Positions 48,239 through 57,053 of a DNA stretch of 64,000 bases are shown here, piece by piece. The notes beneath the pieces were generated by a model. It did no database searches, was not told the origin of the DNA, and saw only the letters and a program-made list of their open reading frames with translations. The DNA is taken from positions 1-64,000 of the forward strand of contig DWUR01000098.1 of the NCBI GenBank assembly GCA_019120635.1, in the 5' to 3' direction. Source of the DNA: Candidatus Corynebacterium intestinavium (GTDB lineage Bacteria; Actinomycetota; Actinomycetes; Mycobacteriales; Mycobacteriaceae). A program made the translations under genes and the position numbers. The first letter of the stretch is position 1. The number at the start of each line of letters is the position of its first letter.

Positions 48239-49003
48239 TTAGCCTTCTTGGCCCTCGGTGTTCTTATCGCCGTCGATTTTCCGGCGGCGCTGCTTAGCGC
48301 GAGCGCGGCGATCGTCGACGATGTCCTCGAGCTCAGCCTTGGGCCATTCCTCGACGCCCGTGCGTAGGCGCTGCTGGGCGGCCTGTGCCTCCGCAGAACG
48401 GTGTGCCTCCTCGCGGCGGGCGGCCGCGAGCGCGCGCTGCAATGGATTACGGCGGAACAGCACCCACGTGATCATGACAAACAAGATCGTCATGCCGATC
48501 GCACCAATGACCAGCCCAAAAGAAGGTGGTCCGGCCGGGTCGGTGACCGGGCGCGATTGGCGCATCCAGATCGCGAACACGCTATACCACCAGCCCACGC
48601 CCGCAAAAGCCCAGTTGACCCACGCCACCAGCCAGGATCGCGAGACGATCGTGCCGATGGTCAGCATGATGCCGCCCAGGACGGCGAGGGTGGCGTACAC
48701 CCGTTCCGGCATGGTGATTTGGAACTTCTGTGCGGTCGGCGAGTTGAAGAGCACATCGATGCCCAGCACGTCCCGAGAGTGCGGCAGGAAGAGGGAGACG
48801 AGCACCAACATCAGCCCGAGCGCCATGAACGGCAGCTGCTGGCGGTAGTCGACCACCTTCGCAGCCTTCTCCTCGGCAGCGGTGAGGTCGCCCCGGTAGG
48901 CGGCAAGCGGACCCTTGCTCTGCTTGTCTTCGGTGGCTCCGGCTACGCCGGGCTTGCTTTCCTGCGGCGCATCGGCGGAATTCGCGTCATTCTTTTTAGT
49001 CAC
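48239..49003 (-). CDS. Conserved membrane protein of the miaB operon (Rv2732c-like)
   Basis: About 254 residues from GTG 49003, 7 bases after AGGG and overlapping the miaB stop by 8 bases. An acidic, Asn/Ala/Lys-rich N-terminus (1-55) is followed by four transmembrane helices (about 58-78, 103-125, 130-155, 175-195) and a charged Arg/Glu-rich C-terminal tail. It is the homologue of the protein next to miaB in mycobacteria. Function unknown; coupling to miaB suggests cotranslation only. Confidence 0.75.
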   Translation of the reverse strand: MTKKNDANSADAPQESKPGVAGATEDKQSKGPLAAYRGDLTAAEEKAAKVVDYRQQLPFMALGLMLVLVSLFLPHSRDVLGIDVLFNSPTAQKFQITMPERVYATLAVLGGIMLTIGTIVSRSWLVAWVNWAFAGVGWWYSVFAIWMRQSRPVTDPAGPPSFGLVIGAIGMTILFVMITWVLFRRNPLQRALAAARREEAHRSAEAQAAQQRLRTGVEEWPKAELEDIVDDRRARAKQRRRKIDGDKNTEGQEG

Positions 49004-50549
49004 AGCCACACCCTTCGTGGACGTTGTTGGGCGCCGCGGTTGCATCAGCCTGGGGGTTAATACCGATGGTTGGCACGCCGAGGCTCACCCCGATCGGCGC
49101 GGTGGTCGGGGTCTGGCCAGCACCCGACATGTCGCCGGCCTTGGTCAACCGGTGGTTGACGAGTGGGCCGTCCGCAATGAGGAAGAACGGACGGGCGTCG
49201 GTAATCGTGACTTCCACTATATCCCCAGGACGAACGTCCTCGCTTGGGGTGAAGTGCACGAGCCGGCCGTCCCGAGCACGGCCCGACATGCGGTGGCGCT
49301 GGGCGTCCTTGCGGCCACCGGTTTCCTGGACCAGCAGTTCCTGGGTCGTTCCCACCAGCTCCTGGTTATCTTCGGCCTGGATGCGCTCCTGCAGCGCGAT
49401 GAGGCGCTCGTAGCGCTCCTGCACGACGGCCTTGGGGATCTGGTCTGGCATGGTGGCTGCCGGGGTGCCGGGGCGTGGCGAGTACTGGAAGGTAAATGCG
49501 CTGGAGAAGCGCGCCTGCTCGACGACGTCGAGGGTCGCCTGGAAGTCCTCTTCCGTTTCTCCGGGGAATCCCACGATGATGTCGGTCGTGATGGCCGCGT
49601 GTGGAATGCGTTCGCGGACCTTGTCCAGGATCCCCAGGAACTTCTTCGAGCGGTAGGAGCGGCGCATGTCCTTGAGGATGCGGTCAGAGCCAGACTGCAG
49701 GGGCATGTGCAGCTGGGGGCAGACGTTGGGTGTCTCGGCCATCGCATCGATGACGTCGTCGGTGAATTCAGCAGGGTGAGGGCTGGTGAAGCGCAGCCTC
49801 TCGAGACCTTCGATCTCGCCGCAGGCGCGCAGCAGCTTGGCGAATGCGCCCCGATCTCGCGGCAGGTCCTCGTCGGCGAAGTTCACGCCGTAGGCGTTGA
49901 CGTTCTGCCCCAGGAGGGTGACCTCCTGCACGCCCTGGTCCACCAGCGCCTGAACCTCAGCGAGGATCTCCCCCGGCCGGCGGTCCTGCTCCTTTCCTCG
50001 CAGAGAGGGCACGATGCAGAAGGTGCAGGTGTTATTGCAGCCCACGGAGACCGATACCCAACCCGAGTAAGCGGATTCCCGCTTTGCCGGGAGCACGGAG
50101 GGAAACTCCTCGAGGGAGTCGAGGATCTCGACCTCTGCCCGCTGGTTGTGGGCGGAACGCTCCAGCAGAGTGGGCAGCGAGCCGATGTTGTGGGTGCCGA
50201 AGACGACATCCACCCAGGGGGCGCGGTCGACCACCGCGTCCTTGTCCTTCTGCGCCATGCAACCGCCAACGGCGATCTGCATGCCGGGATTGCGATCCTT
50301 CATGGGCTTGACCATGGCGAGCGTTCCGTAGAGCCGGTTGTCCGCGTTCTCCCGCACCGCGCAGGTATTGAAGACGAGGACGTCTGGTTCCTCACCATCG
50401 GCTGCAGGCTGGTAGCCCGAGTCCTCCAGGAGCCCGGAGAGGCGCTCGGAATCGTGAACGTTCATCTGGCAGCCGAAGGTGCGGACCTCGTAGGTGCGCT
50501 GTTCGGGCTGCTCAGATGCGGAAGTTTTCTTTTCCATAGCGTGAGTCAC
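48996..50549 (-). CDS. miaB: tRNA-2-methylthio-N6-dimethylallyladenosine synthase MiaB
   Basis: About 517 residues from GTG 50549 (AGGA 9 bases upstream); ATG 50537 is also possible. Radical-SAM methylthiotransferase acting on i6A37 of tRNA. The N-terminal UPF0004 domain carries the three auxiliary-cluster cysteines ([21 protein letters not shown]). The radical-SAM triad is in [15 protein letters not shown]-terminal TRAM domain is followed by a Pro/Gly-rich tail of 50 residues ending CGCD that most homologues lack. In C. glutamicum gluABCD lies between miaB and recX; here recX is adjacent. Confidence 0.95.
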   Translation of the reverse strand: MTHAMEKKTSASEQPEQRTYEVRTFGCQMNVHDSERLSGLLEDSGYQPAADGEEPDVLVFNTCAVRENADNRLYGTLAMVKPMKDRNPGMQIAVGGCMAQKDKDAVVDRAPWVDVVFGTHNIGSLPTLLERSAHNQRAEVEILDSLEEFPSVLPAKRESAYSGWVSVSVGCNNTCTFCIVPSLRGKEQDRRPGEILAEVQALVDQGVQEVTLLGQNVNAYGVNFADEDLPRDRGAFAKLLRACGEIEGLERLRFTSPHPAEFTDDVIDAMAETPNVCPQLHMPLQSGSDRILKDMRRSYRSKKFLGILDKVRERIPHAAITTDIIVGFPGETEEDFQATLDVVEQARFSSAFTFQYSPRPGTPAATMPDQIPKAVVQERYERLIALQERIQAEDNQELVGTTQELLVQETGGRKDAQRHRMSGRARDGRLVHFTPSEDVRPGDIVEVTITDARPFFLIADGPLVNHRLTKAGDMSGAGQTPTTAPIGVSLGVPTIGINPQADATAAPNNVHEGCGCD

Positions 50550-50630
50550 GTGTGCAGATCCTACCCCCAGGGCGGGGGCGAACACGAACCGTGTCACGCC
50601 CGCCACAGCGCCGCACGCGGCCACCCCGCG

Positions 50631-51272
50631 CTAACTGGATTTGAGCTCGGCGAGCTGCTGATCCAGCGCCTCACGGGCGTATGCCAGGCTGGTGCCCGCG
50701 GGAAAACCGCGGCGGGCAGCGACCCCCACCACTCGCTTGAGGAATTTATTGTATTCCGCGCGATCAGCAGGCACCGCCCGAATACTCGCAGCCTTCTTAT
50801 CAATCAGTCCACGCATAATCGCGTCCTGATCCTCCCCGTCGACGAGCTCCACGGCAGCCTCGATGTGTTGCTCGGCGACTCCCTTGTCCCGCAGCTCGCG
50901 GCGCAGCACAGCGACAGACTTCTTTTGATTCCTGCTTCTTTGCTCGACCCAGAGCCGCGCGAACTCGCTGTCATCAAGCATGCCGTTGCGCTGGCAGCGG
51001 TCGAGGACTTCCCTGACGAGTTCCGGGGCATAGTCCTGCTTGAGTAGCCGCTCCTCAAGCTCTGCCACCGAGCGCGGGCGATGGTTGATGAGGCTTTGCG
51101 CCCGATTGATCACCGGGGCGAGAGCCTCCTCCTTCTCCCGATCGACGAGCTGGCTACCGCTCCCCTGCGTCCAGGACTCAATTGCCCGCCGCAGCGCGGC
51201 AATCTTTTGCTCCCGGTTCTCCGTGGAGTCCCCGGCTGTACCCCAATGGTCGGCTGCGTTGCCTTCAGTCAC
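50631..51272 (-). CDS. recX: RecA regulator RecX
   Basis: 213 residues, three-helix RecX repeats from about residue 65: RSVAELEERLLKQDY, DDSEFARLWVEQRSRN and KSVAVLRRELRDKGV. It modulates RecA filament growth by direct binding. GTG start 8 bases after the recA stop, so it is cotranscribed with recA. The N-terminal 55 residues are charged and variable. Confidence 0.93.
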   Translation of the reverse strand: MTEGNAADHWGTAGDSTENREQKIAALRRAIESWTQGSGSQLVDREKEEALAPVINRAQSLINHRPRSVAELEERLLKQDYAPELVREVLDRCQRNGMLDDSEFARLWVEQRSRNQKKSVAVLRRELRDKGVAEQHIEAAVELVDGEDQDAIMRGLIDKKAASIRAVPADRAEYNKFLKRVVGVAARRGFPAGTSLAYAREALDQQLAELKSS

Positions 51273-51280
51273 AGCGGGGC

Positions 51281-52396
51281 CTAGTTCTCCGGCTCGACGT
51301 CTGGGTCATCGAAGTTGGGAACCACGTCGATGGGCTTATCCTCATCGGCGATGGGCTCGTCCTTCGCCTTGGCGTAGGGGCCAACCTTGAGCTCCCGCAT
51401 GATGCGATCCTCTAGCTGCTCGGCCAGCTCGGGGTTGGACTTCAGGAACTCGCGTGCCTTTTCCTTGCCCTGGCCGAGCTGTTCGCCCTCATAGGTGAAC
51501 CAGGACCCCGACTTCTTGATAATTCCGGCGTCCACACCGAGGTCGAGGATCGAGCCCTCCCGAGAGATGCCCTGGCCATAGAGGATGTCGAACTCCGCGA
51601 TCTTGAACGGTGGCGAAACCTTGTTCTTGACGATCTTCAACCGGGTGCGGTTACCCACGACATCCTGGCCGTCCTTCAGTGCCTGGATGCGGCGGATGTC
51701 GCAGCGAACGGAGGCGTAGAACTTCAGGGCCTTACCACCGGTGGTGGTCTCCGGGGAGCCGAACATCACGCCGATCTTCTCACGCAGCTGGTTAATAAAG
51801 ATTGCGGTAGTGCCGGTCTGGTACAGCGCGCTGGTCATCTTGCGCAGCGCCTGGCTCATGAGTCGAGCTTGGAGCCCCACGTGAGAATCTCCCATTTCGC
51901 CGTCGATCTCCGCCTTGGGGGTCAGCGCCGCAACGGAGTCGATGACCACCACGTCGATCGCGCCAGAACGCACCAGCATGTCCGCAATCTCGAGGGCCTG
52001 CTCGCCCGTGTCCGGCTGGGAGACCAGCAGCGCATCCGTATCCACGCCCAAAGCCTTGGCGTACTCCGGGTCCAGCGCGTGCTCGGCGTCGATGAAGGCG
52101 GCGATGCCGCCACCCTTCTGAGCCTCAGCAATGGCGTGCAGCGCAACGGTGGTCTTACCCGAGGACTCCGGCCCGTAAATCTCTACGACACGGCCACGCG
52201 GGAATCCTCCGATACCCAGGGCAACGTTGATGGCGATGTTGCCCGAGGGGATTGCGCTGATCGGTGGGCGATTTTCATCGCCCAGGCGCATAATCGCCCC
52301 CTTACCGAAATCCTTCTCGATCTGAGCCATCGCCAGATCGAGCGCCTTGGAGCGATCCTTCTGTGCCGCCGTGGTGGCCTTCTTCTTTGGTGCCAT
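51281..52396 (-). CDS. recA: Recombinase RecA
   Basis: 371 residues. Walker [10 protein letters not shown] at 75-83, Walker [11 protein letters not shown], and loop regions [18 protein letters not shown] and [15 protein letters not shown]. The C-terminal tail is acidic as expected. No intein is present (mycobacterial recA can carry one). It forms ATP-dependent filaments on ssDNA and triggers LexA cleavage. GAGGGTG lies before ATG 52396. An SOS box lies about 300 bases upstream. Confidence 0.97.
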   Translation of the reverse strand: MAPKKKATTAAQKDRSKALDLAMAQIEKDFGKGAIMRLGDENRPPISAIPSGNIAINVALGIGGFPRGRVVEIYGPESSGKTTVALHAIAEAQKGGGIAAFIDAEHALDPEYAKALGVDTDALLVSQPDTGEQALEIADMLVRSGAIDVVVIDSVAALTPKAEIDGEMGDSHVGLQARLMSQALRKMTSALYQTGTTAIFINQLREKIGVMFGSPETTTGGKALKFYASVRCDIRRIQALKDGQDVVGNRTRLKIVKNKVSPPFKIAEFDILYGQGISREGSILDLGVDAGIIKKSGSWFTYEGEQLGQGKEKAREFLKSNPELAEQLEDRIMRELKVGPYAKAKDEPIADEDKPIDVVPNFDDPDVEPEN

Positions 52397-52806
52397 GACA
52401 CCCTCCTCGTTTTCGCGTCTGTATTTTCGTTCTGGTTTTTATAAATTCGAGCCGCCAACGTGGCTTCACCCCGTCGCGCGTCCGCGCGGCTAGGCAGAAA
52501 GGTTTCGGCTTCCGCTTGGGGCTAGTTCTATCACCCGCAGCGGACACCACTCTCGCCCACCTGGGCTCGCTGTGGGCAGCGAACGTAACTATCCACAGGA
52601 GCATGAAGTGCTGGCACGTTGTTCGGCTTTAGTTATAGGACACCGGGCTGACACGCACCGCGCCACCCACTACCTCGAACCACACTACACGAACCTTTGT
52701 TCGATTTATTCGAACGGCGCGCCGCGTTCTTTCATCGATGGGATACCCCCCAAAAAACCGCCTAAAAGCGATGCGAATTGGGCGAGAATCTTGCCGCTCT
52801 TAGGGC
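52397..52806. other. 410-base recA upstream region, no gene
   Basis: No supported coding sequence. It contains the SOS box at 52689-52704 with an overlapping second palindrome (GTTCGATTTATTCGAAC, 52699-52715). A TATCCACAGGAG stretch is at 52590. An ORF on the plus strand (52572-53075) overlaps the DUF3046 gene antisense and looks spurious. The distance from SOS box to recA implies a long leader or a second, damage-independent promoter closer to the gene, as known in mycobacteria. Confidence 0.55.
52689..52704. promoter_or_regulatory. LexA SOS box upstream of recA
   Basis: ACGAACCTTTGTTCGA matches TCGAAC-N4-GTTCGA with one outer mismatch. The GTTCGA half also pairs with TCGAAC at 52710-52715, spacing 5. 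It lies about 290 bases from the recA start. Confidence 0.8.
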
Positions 52807-53013
52807 TCAGTCATCCTCCCCGAGCATCCGCTCTTCGGGAACCTCGAAGTCGCGACACAGCTCCCACCACACATTTCGTGGCTCTTCACCAGCCTCGATC
52901 GCCTCCTCGGCGGTCTTCCCCAGCCGCGACAGCACATGGCTTTCCACGATCCAGCTCCCGTAGGTGGCTCCAAACTCACCCGCGATCAGCCGGTCAAACT
53001 CGGTTCTCCTCAT
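52807..53013 (-). CDS. DUF3046 family protein
   Basis: A 68-residue protein from ATG 53013, with AGGAG just upstream. DUF3046 signature: MRRTEFDRLIAGEFGATYGSW and a WWELCRDFEVPEER end. It is found beside recA across actinobacteria; function unknown. The longer reading frame to 53349 runs into bioY antisense and is not real. Divergent from bioY. Confidence 0.85.
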   Translation of the reverse strand: MRRTEFDRLIAGEFGATYGSWIVESHVLSRLGKTAEEAIEAGEEPRNVWWELCRDFEVPEERMLGEDD

Positions 53014-53037
53014 GCCCGGACGGTAGCACAGAAATAG

Positions 53038-53064
53038 TTGAACAAAACGGGGAGTTTTGTTCAA
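53038..53064. promoter_or_regulatory. Palindromic operator before bioY
   Basis: Perfect 11-base arms TTGAACAAAAC (53038-53048) and GTTTTGTTCAA (53054-53064) around GGGGA. It overlaps the -35 region of the predicted bioY promoter. A biotin-responsive repressor (TetR-type BioQ in C. glutamicum) is a plausible binder, but the known BioQ motif TGAAC-N3-GTTAC is only partly matched. Confidence 0.6.
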
Positions 53065-53072
53065 TGACTTGT

Positions 53073-53078
53073 TAATAT
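53073..53078 (+). promoter_or_regulatory. bioY promoter -10, likely leaderless transcript
   Basis: TAATAT lies 8 bases before ATG 53087. A transcript starting the usual 6-8 bases downstream would begin at or next to the ATG. No Shine-Dalgarno is visible before the ATG, consistent with a leaderless message. Confidence 0.5.
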
Positions 53079-53086
53079 GTCCAACG

Positions 53087-53689
53087 ATGAAAACTCTCAA
53101 TGTTCGCGATCTCGGCGCGATCGTCGCATTCGCCGCCCTGACCATCGCACTAGGTGCAGTAACCATTCCAGTCGGCTTCACCGGTGTGCCGATCGTCCTC
53201 CAGAACATGGGCGTGATCCTCACCGCCATGATCCTCGGCTGCCTCCGTGGTGGACTATCCATCAGCCTGTTCGTCGGCGTTGGCCTCGTGGGCGTGCCTA
53301 ACCTCGCTGGGTGGAGCCCGACGATTTCCGCGATTTCCGGCCCCAGCATCGGCTACATCGTGGGTTATATCTTCGCAGCCTTCATCGTCGGTGCAATCTC
53401 TCAAGCAATCCTCGGCCGCCGCAACCGCACTGCTCAACCCGGACAGAGCTGGTCTTCCATCGTCGGGCTGGCTCTCGCGGGTGTGATTGGTATGGCCGTG
53501 ATGTACCTTTTCGGTTCCGTCGGGCTGATGTTCCGCCTCGGCCTGGATTTCCCGGGCGCCCTGGTGTCCAACACGCCGTTCATCCTTCCCGACCTGATTA
53601 AGTGCGTCGCCGCGGCTGTCATCACCTTCGGCGTCTTCCGCGCGGTACCTCACCTGGTTCCAGCGGCGAACCTGCGCTCCCGCAACTAG
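53087..53689 (+). CDS. bioY: Biotin transporter substrate-binding subunit BioY
   Basis: 200 residues, six transmembrane helices; S component of an ECF transporter. The family motif around VPIVLQNMGVILTAMILGCLRGGLSISL and the GPSIGYIVGYIFAAFIVG segment are clear. ATG 53087 chosen because the operator and -10 lie just upstream; an in-frame start at 53057 would lie inside the palindrome. First of the bioY-bioM-bioN operon; corynebacteria are commonly biotin auxotrophs. Confidence 0.94.
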   Translation: MKTLNVRDLGAIVAFAALTIALGAVTIPVGFTGVPIVLQNMGVILTAMILGCLRGGLSISLFVGVGLVGVPNLAGWSPTISAISGPSIGYIVGYIFAAFIVGAISQAILGRRNRTAQPGQSWSSIVGLALAGVIGMAVMYLFGSVGLMFRLGLDFPGALVSNTPFILPDLIKCVAAAVITFGVFRAVPHLVPAANLRSRN

Positions 53690-53709
53690 TTTTCCCTCCT
53701 CTCCCCCCC

Positions 53710-54417
53710 ATGCCTCTCATCGAGTTCCGCGACCTCACCTTGCGGGGTATCGGCCGCTCCCCCGACGCCCCGCCAATTCTCGATTCGATCAGCCTCCGGC
53801 TCTCCGAACACCGCATCGGCATCATCGGCGCCAACGGCTCCGGTAAGTCTTCGCTGGTGCGGTGCATCAACGGGCTCAACATTCCCGACGAGGGCGAAGT
53901 CACCGTCGATGGACTCTCCACCGCCAAGCGCGCCGGGGAGATCCGCCACCAGGTGGGCTTCCTGTTCTCCAACGCGGATAACCAGATCATCATGCCCACC
54001 GTTGCTGAGGACGTCGGGTTCTCCCTGCGCGGCAAGAAGCTGAGCCGCCAGGAGAAGCGCGCCGCGGTGGCCGAGATTCTCGACCGGCTTGGGCTGGCGG
54101 GCAAGGAAGAGCAGTCACCCCACACCCTCTCCGGCGGAGAAAAACAGCTCCTTGCGCTGGCGTCGATCCTCGTGATGAGCCCACGTCTCATCATCGCCGA
54201 CGAGCCGACCACGCTACTCGATCTGCGCAACCGCCAACGTATCGCCCACACGCTGGCTGCCCTGGAGCAACAGCTGATCGTGGTCTCGCACGACCTGGAG
54301 CTCTTCGAGGGCTTCGATCGGGTCATTTGGATCGACGATGGTCGCATTCGGGCCGATAGTGCCGACGGTGCTTCCGTCTCTAATGTGCTCTCGAACTACC
54401 GGACGTGCATGCTGTGA
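53710..54417 (+). CDS. bioM: Biotin ECF transporter ATPase BioM
   Basis: 235 residues. Walker A GANGSGKSSL (about 40-49), Q-loop FSNADNQI, signature LSGGEKQ, Walker B LIIADEPTTLLD, and switch His in VSHD. Energises BioY together with BioN. ATG 53710 starts 20 bases after bioY. The bases before it are pyrimidine-rich (CCTCCTCTCCCCCC) with no Shine-Dalgarno, so it may depend on translational coupling. The 3' end overlaps the bioN start by 4 bases. Confidence 0.93.
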   Translation: MPLIEFRDLTLRGIGRSPDAPPILDSISLRLSEHRIGIIGANGSGKSSLVRCINGLNIPDEGEVTVDGLSTAKRAGEIRHQVGFLFSNADNQIIMPTVAEDVGFSLRGKKLSRQEKRAAVAEILDRLGLAGKEEQSPHTLSGGEKQLLALASILVMSPRLIIADEPTTLLDLRNRQRIAHTLAALEQQLIVVSHDLELFEGFDRVIWIDDGRIRADSADGASVSNVLSNYRTCML

Positions 54418-55040
54418 GACTGCCCCGCATCAATACCGCAGCTCCGGTCCTGTACATCCCGACGGGCTCGTTCGTCCATAGGCTTCCCGCCGGAGCCAAG
54501 CTCACGGGCCTCATTGCTTTTCTCGTGCTCGTCGCCATCTTCGCCAAGACTCTGGTGGCTGGCGCGGGCTGTGTGGTGGCCGCGGTTGTCGCTTACGCGC
54601 TGGCGAAGATCCCCTGGCGCACCGCGCTACGCCAGCTCACCCCGATTCTCATCATTCTGCTGGCTTTCGGCGCGTTGACGTGGTGGCGCAGCGGTCTGAA
54701 CGAAGCCCTAGTGCGTTTCCTAGTGCTGTGGGCCTCGGTCTCCGTAGCAATCCTGTTGACAATGACCACCAAGGTCTCCGACCTCCAGCGCGCCGTGGAG
54801 CGGGCACTCGCCCCGGCTGCCACCATCGGCCTGCCGGTGGACAAGATCTCCCTGGCCATAAGCCTGACGATCCACATGATCCCCCTCCAGCTGCGCACCA
54901 TCAACGAGGTCGTGGAAGCACAACAGGCCCGTGGCGGAAAGTTTTCCGCCCGGGCCTTGGGTATCCCCCTGGTGATCCGCACCTTGCTTCGCGGCCGGGA
55001 AGTCGGCGAGGCGCTGCAGGCGCGCGGGGTGGGCGACTAA
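54414..55040 (+). CDS. bioN: Biotin ECF transporter T component BioN
   Basis: 208 residues from GTG 54414, overlapping the bioM stop (GTGA). Four or five transmembrane helices and the two Ala-Arg-Gly coupling motifs (QQARGG, LQARGV) that contact the ATPase. GTG 54405 is an alternative start. It completes a dedicated three-gene ECF biotin transporter. Convergent with pspA, with an 18-base gap. Confidence 0.92.
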   Translation: MRLPRINTAAPVLYIPTGSFVHRLPAGAKLTGLIAFLVLVAIFAKTLVAGAGCVVAAVVAYALAKIPWRTALRQLTPILIILLAFGALTWWRSGLNEALVRFLVLWASVSVAILLTMTTKVSDLQRAVERALAPAATIGLPVDKISLAISLTIHMIPLQLRTINEVVEAQQARGGKFSARALGIPLVIRTLLRGREVGEALQARGVGD

Positions 55041-55058
55041 GCGCCCACGAGGAAGGGC

Positions 55059-55925
55059 TTAGTTGCCTTCGCGCAGCTGACGCATGCGCTCGGCAACGGC
55101 GTCCGCACTCGGCTGCGCCTGCTGGTCGGCAGACTGTGCAGTGCCAGCCGACCCGGAAGTGCTGGCGTCGATGGACTTCTGAGCCGAACCACTGATCTGC
55201 CCCTGCTCCTTGCGCATCTCCGAGCGGATCTGTTCCAGGCGGGAGTGCCCCGCGAGCTGGGTGCTGGCCTGGTTGATGTCCGCCATGCGCCCCTGCACCG
55301 AGTTCTGGGCGAGTTCCGCCTGGCCCAGCGCGCGTGCGTAGCGGCCCTCGATCTTTTCCCGCACCTGGTCAAGGTTCGGCGAGGAACCGGACACGGCCTG
55401 GTTCATCGACTGCAGGGATTCCGCGACCTTCTCCTGCATCTTCGCCTGCTCCAGCTGGCTGAGCAGCTTGGTGCGCTCGGCCACCTTCTGCTGCAGCTGC
55501 ATGGCGTTGCGCTCAACCGCCTGCTTTGCCTGGTTGGCCTGCTGCAGCGACTGATCGTGGAGACCCTTGAGGTCCTCCACGGACTGCTCCGCTGTCACGA
55601 GCTGGGCAGCGAAGGCTTCAGCCGCGTTGTTGTACTCCGCAGCCTTGGCCGCGTCGCCATTGTTCTGTGCATCGTCCGCCAGCTTCAACGCCTGGCGAGT
55701 GTTGTCCTGGAGCTTCTCCACCTCAGCGAGCTGGCGGTTGAGCTTCATCTCCAGCTGGCGCTGGTTACCAATGACGGCCGCTGCCTGCTGAGACAGCGCC
55801 TGGTGCTGGCGCTGAGCTTCCTGGATGGCCTGCTCAATCTGGATCTTCGGATCCGCATTCTCTTCAATCTTGGAGTCGAAGAGAGCCATAAGGTACTTCC
55901 ACGCCTTAGTGAAGGGATTTGCCAT
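55059..55925 (-). CDS. pspA: Phage-shock protein A / IM30 family protein
   Basis: 288 residues, mostly coiled coil (about 20-220) after an amphipathic N-terminal helix ([12 protein letters not shown]). It corresponds to the mycobacterial 35-kDa antigen (Rv2744c) of the envelope-stress Psp system. The tail (225-288) is Ser/Ala/Gln-rich and ends in the short helix [12 protein letters not shown]. Last gene of the clgR-pspA unit; ClgR probably activates it. The third mycobacterial member (Rv2743c membrane protein) is not present. Confidence 0.92.
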   Translation of the reverse strand: MANPFTKAWKYLMALFDSKIEENADPKIQIEQAIQEAQRQHQALSQQAAAVIGNQRQLEMKLNRQLAEVEKLQDNTRQALKLADDAQNNGDAAKAAEYNNAAEAFAAQLVTAEQSVEDLKGLHDQSLQQANQAKQAVERNAMQLQQKVAERTKLLSQLEQAKMQEKVAESLQSMNQAVSGSSPNLDQVREKIEGRYARALGQAELAQNSVQGRMADINQASTQLAGHSRLEQIRSEMRKEQGQISGSAQKSIDASTSGSAGTAQSADQQAQPSADAVAERMRQLREGN

Positions 55926-56032
55926 GCGGACTGCACTCCTTGGGGATAACTATCGACAAAAGTTTTGCCCGCCCCGTGGGAGACGAGCCTCATCTGCGCT
56001 AATTTTAGCAGCATCTGCGCTGCCAATAGTGC

Positions 56033-56470
56033 TTAGTTCACGCGCGCCATCGACGAAGCCAGCTCTGCCGCTGCCGCATCAAGGGTCATCATGGACGCCG
56101 CTTCGAGGATCGCCGAAGCGACGCTGATCCCCATGGCGTGGCACACGCTCGCGAGCAGCTCGGAGGAAACTTCCTTGCGCCCCCGCTCCAGCTCCGAAAG
56201 ATAACCGGGGCTGACGTTGGCAAGCTTAGCCAGCTCGCGGAGGGTGAATCCTGTCTGCCGACGCGTATCCCGCAGCGTCGCGCCGAGAGCTTCGCGCAGC
56301 AGCGGCTCGTCGCTGGGCGCCATCGGCATGGAGGCATCCCAGTTCTGCTCCAACACGTGTTCCGCGCTGAAGCCATCCAGCTTGTCCGCCGAGTGGGGTC
56401 GCTGAGCGCTCCCGCGGGAAGCCTCTGAACTGCGCGAGGGGGAATCTAGCAGCAAAATATTTTCTACCAT
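56033..56470 (-). CDS. clgR: Transcriptional activator ClgR
   Basis: 145 residues from ATG 56470 (AGAGG 5 bases upstream). An N-terminal 45-residue Ser/Asp-rich extension precedes an XRE-type helix-turn-helix: LRDTRRQTGFTLRELAKLANVSPGYLSELERGRKEVSSELL. The C-terminal helix ends LASSMARVN. ClgR activates clpP/clpC and psp genes under envelope and protein stress in corynebacteria and mycobacteria. Between cinA and pspA in one direction, as in relatives. Confidence 0.92.
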   Translation of the reverse strand: MVENILLLDSPSRSSEASRGSAQRPHSADKLDGFSAEHVLEQNWDASMPMAPSDEPLLREALGATLRDTRRQTGFTLRELAKLANVSPGYLSELERGRKEVSSELLASVCHAMGISVASAILEAASMMTLDAAAAELASSMARVN

Positions 56471-56495
56471 CACTACCTCTAACGATCCTGGCGAA

Positions 56496-57032
56496 CTATT
56501 TGTTCCCGTCGCCGGCGATCCCGAGGATCATCTCCAGCGCACCATTCACAGCGAGCTGCCGGATCACGGCGCGTGGCCGGGTTCCGAGATCCAGGGTACG
56601 TAGCGTCGTTCCCCCGGCTCCCGCTGGCGCTGACAACCCGATATGCACCTCGCCGACCGCATGGCCGTCCTGCCCATCCGGCCCCGCCACACCGGTCAGC
56701 CCGATGCCGATGCTCGCCCCGCAACGCTGCGCCGCACCCTTGGACAATTGGACCGCTACCGCGGGGTCGACGGGGCCACGCTTGTGCAGCAGCTCCCGGT
56801 CGACTCCCGCCAGCGTGGCTTTGAGGTCTGTCGCGTACACCACCAGACCACCGCGCAGCACGGCTGAGGCCCCCGGAGTATCGGCGATGCATGCGGCGAG
56901 CATCCCCGCAGTGAGGGATTCAGCGGTGGCCAGGGTCCAGCCTCGTTCCCGGCAGGTGTCGATCACCTGGGCGGATAGCTCCGCCGCCTGCGCGCGGAGC
57001 GCTCCCAGCGAGTTTTTCCCAACCTGCTGCAC
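56496..57032 (-). CDS. cinA: CinA C-terminal domain protein (NMN amidohydrolase family)
   Basis: 178 residues, only the C-terminal CinA/PncC domain without the molybdopterin-like N-terminal half. Motifs: TLATAESLTAGMLAA, GGLVVYATDLKA and LTGVAGPDGQDGHAVGEVHIGL. Family members deamidate nicotinamide mononucleotide in NAD recycling. GTG start at 57032 with AGGA close upstream. 21 bases after pgsA and 25 before clgR: one operon. Confidence 0.88.
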   Translation of the reverse strand: MQQVGKNSLGALRAQAAELSAQVIDTCRERGWTLATAESLTAGMLAACIADTPGASAVLRGGLVVYATDLKATLAGVDRELLHKRGPVDPAVAVQLSKGAAQRCGASIGIGLTGVAGPDGQDGHAVGEVHIGLSAPAGAGGTTLRTLDLGTRPRAVIRQLAVNGALEMILGIAGDGNK

Positions 57033-57053
57033 GATCCTGCCCAGCTCTCTCGA

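Noticed and set aside
48915-51047. 710-codon plus-strand ORF across miaB and recX
   Set aside because: It spans two well-supported genes on the opposite strand and resembles no family.
51281-52396. Possible RecA intein as in some mycobacteria
   Set aside because: The recA frame is continuous, 371 residues long, with normal spacing between motifs.
52572-53075. 167-codon plus-strand ORF in the recA upstream region
   Set aside because: It overlaps the DUF3046 gene antisense, has low-complexity Pro/Arg/Ser content and no ribosome site.
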